Assembly (NCBI GenBank): GCA_018350325.1
Contig: JAEVLN010000010.1
Location: 372,001 to 436,000 of the forward strand
Origin: Globodera rostochiensis
Lineage: Eukaryota > Nematoda > Chromadorea > Rhabditida > Heteroderidae
Reading direction: 5' to 3'
DNA: 64,000 nt
Part shown: positions 56,785 to 64,000 of the stretch, one piece after another
How positions within the stretch are numbered: the first letter of the stretch is position 1
Layout of the letters: the number at the start of each line of letters is the position of its first letter
The notes under the pieces: model-generated
Told to the model about the DNA's origin: nothing
The model's database searches: none
The model's input: only the letters and a program-made list of their open reading frames with translations
Program-made: the position numbers and the translations under genes

Positions 56785-58273
56785 CTATCGCAATAATTTC
56801 ATTCTTTCGCCATCCTTCTTTTGTTTGTCCATTTTTTGGCCGTAATGTTTCATCACATCTTCAAGCATTTGTCCAAGACTATACCACATTTCTACTGCCG
56901 ATTCTTTGTTTTCTTCTAACTCCTCTTCCAAAGTGTTAACTTCGTTTTGTTTTTGTTCTTTTTTCTTCACAATTTCACTCAATTTTTTGTTAAATTCTTC
57001 AAAATTTTTCATCAAAGCCATAAAATTTGATTCAATGTTGTTCAGCCCATTTTTATCCAATTCAAATTTGTTAACAGTTAAAATTCCATCCAATTTCTGC
57101 TCAAATCCATTGGTTAATATGTCAATTTGTTGTGCAAGTTCTTTGCCCATTTTTTCGTATTCGAATTCGTCCATTTTTTCGTATTCGAATTCGGTTATTT
57201 TTTCTGTCATTTGCGTTTTTTTGTTCAAATCCTTGCAATTTTGTTTTGCTAATTCCAATAAATCTTTTTTACCACCATAATTCTTAAATTCCTTTACTTT
57301 TTCCAAATTGACTTTCAATTTTTCCTCAACTAAATCCATTTTTTCCTGCACCTTTTTCAGCCCTTCCAATTGCTCAATTTTTAACATATCCGCCGTCTCA
57401 GTGATTTTTTCGTCCATTTTTGATTTTTTGAAAATTTTTTTAAAAGTTTCACTGAGCTTTTTGTTTGTACTTACATCGCCGCCCATTGTTAATATGGCGC
57501 CTAATGATAATTTTAATTTGTCGCCTAATTGAATCATAAAAATTCGTTGGGATTTGTTCATTTTTACTTTGAGCCATGCAACTTTTGTGGAAAGCTCGTT
57601 TAGTGAGCATATTTTCTGCAGAATTTGTTTCGTTTCATCGCTAATTTCTTCTCTCCCATTCCCTTTAAGCCATCCCAAAAAGTTGGCGGCATTTTCACGC
57701 TGTTTTTGTGGCATTTTATCAAGTTTCTCTTGCAATAATTTCATTTCATTTTCCAAATTTTTTGCCTTTTTTTCCTCATTTTGTATTTGATTTATGGTGT
57801 CTTCGTAAATCCGTTGTTTTCTATCATTTTCAGTCTTTTCCGATTGTTCCAATGGTTCCAACTCTTTTTTTGCCTTTTCTAAATTGGGAATTTCTTCCAT
57901 AATCTTCCACGCCAAATTATGCGCACTATCAAATAATCCCAACAAATCAAATCTATCATTTTCTTTCGCTTTCAATGCCTCAATTTTGGAAATTCTTTCT
58001 CGATTTGTTGCTTTCGATGTAAAATGATATGTCATAGTTATTTCTTTCTCTATAGTGCAAGTACCCTCTTTGGCAGGCTCCATGCTGCTCAAATTTCCCA
58101 ATAAATCTTCCGCTCTGTCGCGGACATCTTTAAAATAAATTAAATTAAAATTGTTTTTATTTATTATTTCATCACCTTTCCATGCATTGAATTTGAAATT
58201 TATCACCAAATCATAGCGGACATTATTCAAAAGTGCAATTTTTGTTTCTTCAACTTTGCGGCCATTTCTTTCC
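56785..58273 (-). CDS. Companion ORF C, copy 4 (long coiled-coil form)
   Basis: Exons 58273-58176 and 58127-56785 (intron GTGATG...TTTTAAAG, phase 1) are open for about 480 codons. The exon begins at an acceptor-like TTTAG in phase 2, and the ATG used in copies 1 and 2 is replaced by AAT in frame. The codon-wise alignment across that spot (RERMDSRVEE versus RERNGRKVEE) suggests the frame is coding upstream, so an unseen first exon or another start is needed. The protein is highly charged with long heptad-like stretches (NLENEMKLLQEKLDKM, LEGLKKVQEKMDLVEEKL, NTLEEELEENKESA) and ends LGQMLEDVMKHYGQKMDKQ. Copies 1-3 lack about 300 of these central residues. Confidence 0.6.
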
Positions 58274-58803
58274 CTAAACAATTAGTAAATAAAATAAATT
58301 GGGGTTAACCCCGAAAAATCCACCGCTAAGGATCGACTTTTTCAAATTTTTAAAAAATGCGCCCCTAAAAATTGACTTTTTTCGAGACTAAAAATTCTGC
58401 CCGCCAAAAAATGCAAATTTAATCAAAAAATTTTTGACTGATGCTTTTAAGTTTGAAATTGTTATCACAAAAATGAATTTTGACTAATAAATATCGCGAA
58501 AAAATTTTTTTGGCCACTTACACCCCTAATTCTGGGGCTTTTTAGGAACTATTTAGGCCATAATTTAGTGCCTATTTTGAGGTTTCTGAGGAACTATTGA
58601 ACTAATTATTTTGGGGGTTTTAGGAACTATAAATCCTTGCCCTATTCATAATTGCTTCCACTCAACTTTTTTTTTTTTCAGATTCTTGCTTTAGAGAGTG
58701 AGAGGATCCGATTGAAGTTTTGTGTTTAGGTGATTTGGAATCTGGGACTTATGAGTCATATTTACCGAAAAATAATAAACCCAATCAAATTCTTGCACTT
58801 TTC

Positions 58804-61800
58804 TTAACAAATTAGCTTTACATAGACAAATTCGGAAAATAATTTTAAAAAATAAACTTGCATTATTTCGCAATATTTTCCAAAATCCCTCTTGACGTAA
58901 TCCTGGATTTTCGAGTCCAGCTTATCCATGTGCAATGTCACGTCTATCCCTTTCATGTTCATAAAATTTGCCGAAACATTTTGAAATAATTTTGCAAATT
59001 CACATCCGTCGATATAATTTCTATAGTCAGAATTACTTTCATTACGCCATTTAACTTGAATTTCCTCGACTATGTCTTTGAAAATTGTGGGCATTTTCAG
59101 TTCATCCGTTGTGGAATGTTTTTGCTCAATATGGTCGTATATATGTCTGAGAAGTTTTGTCGACTCGTAAAATGAGAATTTTTGCTCGTTGAGAGCTTTC
59201 AACGTTTTGTAATTTCCTTTTTTAATAAATAATTTTATATTTCTGTTTTCAATTATAATTATTAAAGAATACCTCGTGAAATCCTTTTTGCTTCTTCATT
59301 TTCATCTATTTTCTTAAATATTTCGACTCCAATCGCAGGAATTTGACTTTTTGAATTTATCACTTTTATTTCCATCCAATAATCAAATATGCTTAAAAAT
59401 AATGGAAAATAAACAATTAAATAAATTGTAAAAACCTAAATTTGTTGGCCCATTCCGGGACATTGAAACAATTCGGCACAGCGAGAAATGCCCGAATTTT
59501 GTCCTTTGAATTTTCTCGACTTTTTTCGATGGTTCCGTCAATATTTTTGCCGTGAACATTTTTTGAATTTTCTCGACTTTTTTTGATGGTTCCGTCAATA
59601 TTTTTGCCGTGAACAATCGCCTCGAGTCGTGCCGCAAACGAAAAAAATAAATTGAATAATTGCGCCTCCACCAGATGTTTGAGGCCGCCTTCTTTTTCGG
59701 CATTTTTTGGCGGAACAGAAAATTCTTTTAGTAAATTTTTGGCTTTTTCATTCAAATTTTGGTCCAAAATCGCTCTGATCGCCGTTTCAAAATTCATCTT
59801 TTTGTTGGGCAAACACTTAAATTCTTCACTTTCATTCTTTTTCACTATTTGATTTGTTGCCGAATTGTACAATTTTTCCAGAAATGATTTGGCCCAATTC
59901 AAATCAAATTCAATGCTTTTTCCATTATCATTTTTAATCGAATTTCTTCCAAAATGCTTAACAAAAATTGCAATAAAATCGTAAAATTTGTTATAGTTTT
60001 CTGCCATAAGATCGTAAGATTTGTTATATGTTTCTTTTTGTTTAATTCTCACATTTCTTTTCAATGGAATTTCTTTTTCATATTGTTTAATGTTTTTCTC
60101 GCATATTTTTCGAATTTTTGCCAAATTTATGCAAAATTGATTAACAATTTCGTCTATAGGCATTGTTTCATCATCCAATTTTAACATTTCCTCCACTTCC
60201 GCTTTCAATTTCAGCCCAAATTCGCTGAATTTGGCCATAATTATTTCCATTGCCTCGTTGAATATGGCTCCTTCCAAATATTCTGTGAATTCTTTTTTTG
60301 AATCCATACTTTTTACTGTCTTAGTGAGCTCGTCAATTTCTCGAATTATTCCTAAAAGATCAATTTTAATGTCAATTTGAGTTTATTCAAAAGCTTTTAG
60401 AGAAGCTTGGCCAACAATTATTGATGATTAGTGTGAGAGTGGCTTTTTAGGGACTAAAAAACGTGAATAGGCACATATAAAAGGGACTAAAAACTAGAGA
60501 ACGGGCAACTCAGACCAAACAAATATTTGTACAAAATTTTATTTGCCGATTTTTTGAATTTTCAGAAACAATTCAATTTCTTTTCACGAATTCTGCTTTA
60601 CTAGAGAGAAAAAATTTTAATTTTTATTTTTGACTCAATTTGTTAGGGTTTGCAACAAAATTTTAAGATTACGGTACTTTTTTTTGAAGTTTGTTAGGAA
60701 TGGGAGAGGTCCACTGGCGCCGCCTGAGAAATTTTTACAAAAATCAAGTCTTAACCCAAAAAGTTCAGAAAAATATGAAAATTTGGCAATCTTTGTTAAA
60801 AAATTTGTTGAAAATTTCAGAAAAATGTGTTGATTTTTTCAAAAATGCTTTTTTTGCGCCATTTTAATTTAAAAATATTCAAAAATTATTTTTAATGCAA
60901 ATAAATTAACTAATTCTATTATCTGTAAGGAAGCGAGCGTGTCCAGCTGGCTGGGACGGTTAAAACGCCTATGGCGGGGGCATAAGATCCATAAGAGGGA
61001 CGGCTAATGGGAAGCCCCGGTAGCTCAGACGGTAAGAGCATTGGTTCTGGGTGAGAAGCTGATCACTGCACCGAAGGTCGTGGGTTCGATTCCTGCCCGG
61101 GGCTACCATTTTGCCTATCTCTTACTTATCTTTTCAGGTCATAATCAGGATAACATTTTATTAATGGGGGGGGGGGGGGGGGGAAGCGTATCTGAGCAGA
61201 GGAAAAATGATAAATAATTGCTCGCACCAAAGCAGGTTCGAGAACCCAACACATAACGTGTTGGAGTTACCGAAAAAACAAACCACTAAGCCATCAATTA
61301 CAGAAAAATTTTTGTAAAAAGAAAATCACTCAATAATGCTATCTTTAGGGGTGTTTTTTGTACAAATATTTGGGTTTTTTTGTACAATGATTTGTTTGGT
61401 CCGGACTCTGCTAAAAACCCTCCAAAAGGTCTCTTTTCTATGTGCATTTTTGTAAAAGAAAATTTTTTTTTGATTTTTAAGGGTACATTTTTCGTTTTTT
61501 CCATTTTTCTTAAGAAATTTTCGGAAAAATGTTGCATTTTTTCTTACATTTTTGAGAAAAAGTGTCAAAATAGGGACTAAAAACGCAAAAAACTCTTTCT
61601 TCACTATTTCTGACTTTTAAGATTTTCAAATAAAAAAATAAATTTTATGGGATTTTTGTTAAAAATGCCCCAACAAACAAAAAAAACCCATTCAATAAAA
61701 ACGGACCTTTCCAAACGTTCCAATCAATTCGAATTGCTTCATCCAAGAATGGGTAAATTTTTGAATTTTCAATTCCTTCGTTTTTCTTCTCTTTTTTACA

Positions 61801-63204
61801 ATTATTCGCAGAATATTCCTCATTAATTGCCAAATAATCTTGAATATATTCAATCAGACGACTGATGTTCAGCTCGCCAAAATAATCTTCCAAAAGTTCA
61901 AATTTGGCCATTCTTTGCATTAAATTCCGGGTAAAAATGCCAAAAAAGCACTTCTCTCTTTGGGTCAATTGGATTACGTCTTCGTCTGATTTTTTCAACG
62001 AAATTTCCTTCAATTCATTAGGCCCCCAATTTTTTAGATGTAACAGCAATTGGTACGCAATTCGTCGGTATTTGACGGGGTCCTTGTCGAGAGTTGAAAG
62101 GCTCAATTCTCTCCATCCCAAAATAAATTTGTTGAACGGATTTATCGGCGGATAAGACACAAATTTGTTATAAATGAAAGCCGCAAAACTTATGACGTCT
62201 TTCGGAGTCATTTCAACGTTTAAAGCGTTGAGAAGGGACAATTCGTCTGAAAAATAAACATATTAAATCGTAAATTTAAACTTATGTTAAATTTTATAAT
62301 TTTCTATTTCAAATTTTAACCAAAACTTACGAATACGACGACGATTATTCCTTTCCAAAATAAGTTTGTCGACTTTTAATTGCACAATCGGACTTTTTAT
62401 GACCGCTCCAATGACAAAGTCGGCAATGCTTAAAGTGAATATAAAATTAAAAATAAAATAATAATTATTAAAAAAAGTTTATTTTACCCGTCTTTTTCTT
62501 CTGCAAATTTCCCCCCAACACATTCATAAGCCTTTAAAAGCGCCCGTAAAGTGCCGTTTTGTTGCGGTTGATCTCCAATCTCGACACTCAACATTGCCCC
62601 GAATGAAAAGAGCAATTTCAAAAATTGGCCTTTTTGTTCCAAATTTTGAACTTCCTTCAATTCCTTCAATATGTTTTTATCAATCTTTTTAATTCGTTCC
62701 TTTGGCAATCCATCGGTTAAAATGACGGCATTAATGTTGATGTTCGGGCCACGGGAATAATTTCCGGCAAAAATGCCATCCTCAACAACAATTTTTCGCG
62801 CAATTTGGCCAATCCATTGCTGCAACATTTGCGCATCGGCCAATTTCAATTCCAATGGCCGCTGATTTGAATTGGACGCCGCCGAATGTTCGCCTTCGTT
62901 GGCGGATGTTATGCCAACGATAAGCGAATTGAACAAATCCGAAACGGGGCCAGAACACTAAAATTGGGGATATTTGTGTTGGGTCGGACGGATATCAGAC
63001 AAATTAATTATTCAATTAGGAGCTTTTTACCCCCTAGACGCATATCAGATTAATGAATTAATTAGGCTTTTTCGGGGTCATCCCTAACGCTAATAAATTA
63101 CAATTTTAATTTAATTAAAACTTCCCAACCGTTGCTTCAAAAGTAATTGATGATATCATCATAAGGGAGACAAAGGCCGTTTTGGCCCAATAAAAAGAGT
63201 TCAT
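58804..63204 (-). CDS. Family S secreted protein, copy 4
   Basis: Seven exons on the minus strand: 63204-63130 (signal peptide, 25 aa, identical to copy 3), 62957-62488, 62428-62331, 62246-61707, 60351-59436, 59391-59273 and 59216-58804. Phases agree; 876 aa. It shares every exon border with copies 1 and 2. Distinctive points: exon 2 ends with an extra AEEKDG as in copy 3; exon 5 has a 20-residue tandem duplication of VHGKNIDGTIKKSRENSK; intron 4 is 1.36 kb and contains a tRNA-like gene on the other strand and a poly-G tract. Intact, so it is the best candidate for a functional divergent copy. Function unknown; predicted secreted. Confidence 0.7.
61014..61104 (+). tRNA. tRNA-like gene with possible intron (anticodon uncertain)
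   Basis: A cloverleaf can be drawn. The acceptor is GCCCCGG / CCGGGGC (61014-61020, 61097-61103), the D arm GCTC/GAGC, the anticodon stem TTGGT / ACCGA and the T arm GTGGG-TTCGATT-CCTGC. Box A (TAGCTCAGACGG) and box B (GGTTCGATTCC) of the Pol III promoter are present. The anticodon loop region is 24 nt, implying an intron of about 17 nt. Read simply, the anticodon would be TGG (Pro) or CTG (Gln), but position 33 is C in the first reading, which is abnormal. It may be a pseudo-tRNA or the head of a SINE. It lies antisense in intron 4 of S copy 4. Confidence 0.6.
61160..61185. repeat. Poly-G tract of about 17
   Basis: Longest of at least a dozen G or C homopolymers of nine or more in this AT-rich window. 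Confidence 0.9.
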
Positions 63205-63340
63205 TTTTTCTAAATGTTGATTAAATTTAAATTTATAAAATAATAATCAGGAATTGTTGGTTTTCCCCAAATATCAGGGATTTGTATAATTTATGAGAAT
63301 GGTAAAAAAGCATTTTATGAATAAATTAAATTTGATTTAA

Positions 63341-63409
63341 ATAAAGCGTGAGGGGCGGGCGGGCCGCCCTTCCCAAGCATTGGAGTCATGTGAGGGGATG
63401 CCCCATTTA
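63341..63409 (-). promoter_or_regulatory. GC-rich conserved block upstream of S copy 4
   Basis: Same block as at 17849-17910 (GCGTGAGGGGCGGGCGGGCC, GCCCTTCCCAAGCATTGGAG), 140-200 bp upstream of the signal-peptide ATG at 63204. Followed by the 52-bp repeats. Confidence 0.4.
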
Positions 63410-63800
63410 CATTAAATTGTTCAATTTTTGCCTTATTCAAATCAATGAAAATGTACAATTACATTAAATTGTTCAATTTTTGCCTTATTCAAATCAATGA
63501 AAATGAACAATTACATTAAATCGTTCAATTTTTGCCTTATTCAAATCAATGAAAATGAACAATTACATTAAATCTTTCAATTTTTGCCTTATTCAAATCA
63601 ATGAAAATGAACAATTACATTAAATCTTTCAATTTTTGCCTTATTCAAATCAATGAAAATGAACAATTACATTAAATCTTTCAATTTTTGCCTTATTCAA
63701 ATCAATGAAAATGAACAATTACATTAAATCTTTCAATTTTTGCCTTATTCAAATCAATGAAAATGAACAATTACATTAAATCTTTCAATTTTTGCCTACA
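63410..63800. repeat. 52-bp tandem repeat, 7-8 units
   Basis: Same unit as 17919-18205. Most units are identical, so the array is young or being homogenised. Fragments of the CCCGTTGGCATTTTCCCTTT array follow at 63815-63860, repeating the order seen upstream of S copy 2. Confidence 0.9.
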
Positions 63801-64000
63801 ATTTCCCATTTGCACTTTTGCCCTTTTGGCCCGTTGCCCGTTGGCATTTTCCCTTTTGCACTTTTGCCTTAAAATTTTCGCAAAATTGAGCATTTTCTTC
63901 TTAAATCGGAAAAATAACAAAAAAAAATTTTGGTTTTCATAGTGAAGTGTGTCCGGCGATTGTGTTGAATTTTTTCAAAAAAAATCTTTTTGCGCACTTT

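Noticed and set aside
57560..57902. Plus-strand Phe/Ser-rich ORFs opposite companion C copy 4
   Set aside because: Complement of a Lys/Glu-rich coding frame; typical shadow frames.

Overview
The window is nuclear DNA of a nematode. It is AT-rich, its genes are broken by short introns, and it carries two serpentine chemoreceptor genes of nematode-only families, a near-exact SL1 spliced-leader sequence, and duplicated glycine-rich secreted peptides. A signal-peptide-bearing gene family multiplied among repeats is what plant-parasitic Tylenchina (cyst nematodes and relatives) often show, but that placement is inference. All exon models were built by hand from open frames, GT/AG (rarely GC/AG) borders and phase matching; none has transcript support.

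Layout. (1) 1-5.8 kb: two paralogous glycine-rich secreted peptide genes (+) with a duplicated upstream block, then a five-exon HAD-superfamily gene (-). (2) 6.7-17.6 kb: two near-identical tandem copies (-) of an unrecognised secreted-protein gene (called family S here), each followed by a small helical companion ORF (called C). A retroelement-like remnant with an SL1 sequence lies between them. (3) 19.3-37.9 kb: three conventional conserved genes, all on (-): an Srsx-type receptor (8 exons), a glutamate carboxypeptidase/NAALADase of the M28B family (14 exons, 750 aa, complete zinc site), and a two-domain adenylate kinase resembling AK5 (18 exons, 773 aa). (4) 39.9-44.6 kb: a third S-C copy, inverted (+) and decayed. 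(5) 44.9-47.7 kb: degenerate mobile-element-like DNA, a 24-bp perfect hairpin and an orphan copy of the glycine-rich-gene upstream block. (6) 48.1-50.9 kb: an Srx-like receptor (8 exons, -). (7) 52.5 kb: a small secreted peptide (+). (8) 53.5-56.4 kb: hAT-like elements, one carrying a 1.9-kb satellite. (9) 56.8-63.2 kb: a fourth S-C copy (-) whose companion is a long coiled-coil protein, with a tRNA-like gene inside one of its introns.

Two themes dominate. First, family S: a first exon coding for a signal peptide sits about 400-500 bp upstream of the obvious ORF in all four copies, so the products are predicted to be secreted proteins of about 860-880 aa. Each is followed on the same strand by the C reading frame, only about 110 bp away in copy 1, which is compatible with an operon. 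Three copies share an upstream module (52-bp tandem repeats plus a GC-rich block). Second, the window is full of short non-autonomous elements with terminal inverted repeats and 8-bp target duplications (hAT-like). Many are built internally from expanded copies of short motifs, and they are sometimes nested. They account for most of the long simple-sequence ORFs, which should not be read as genes.
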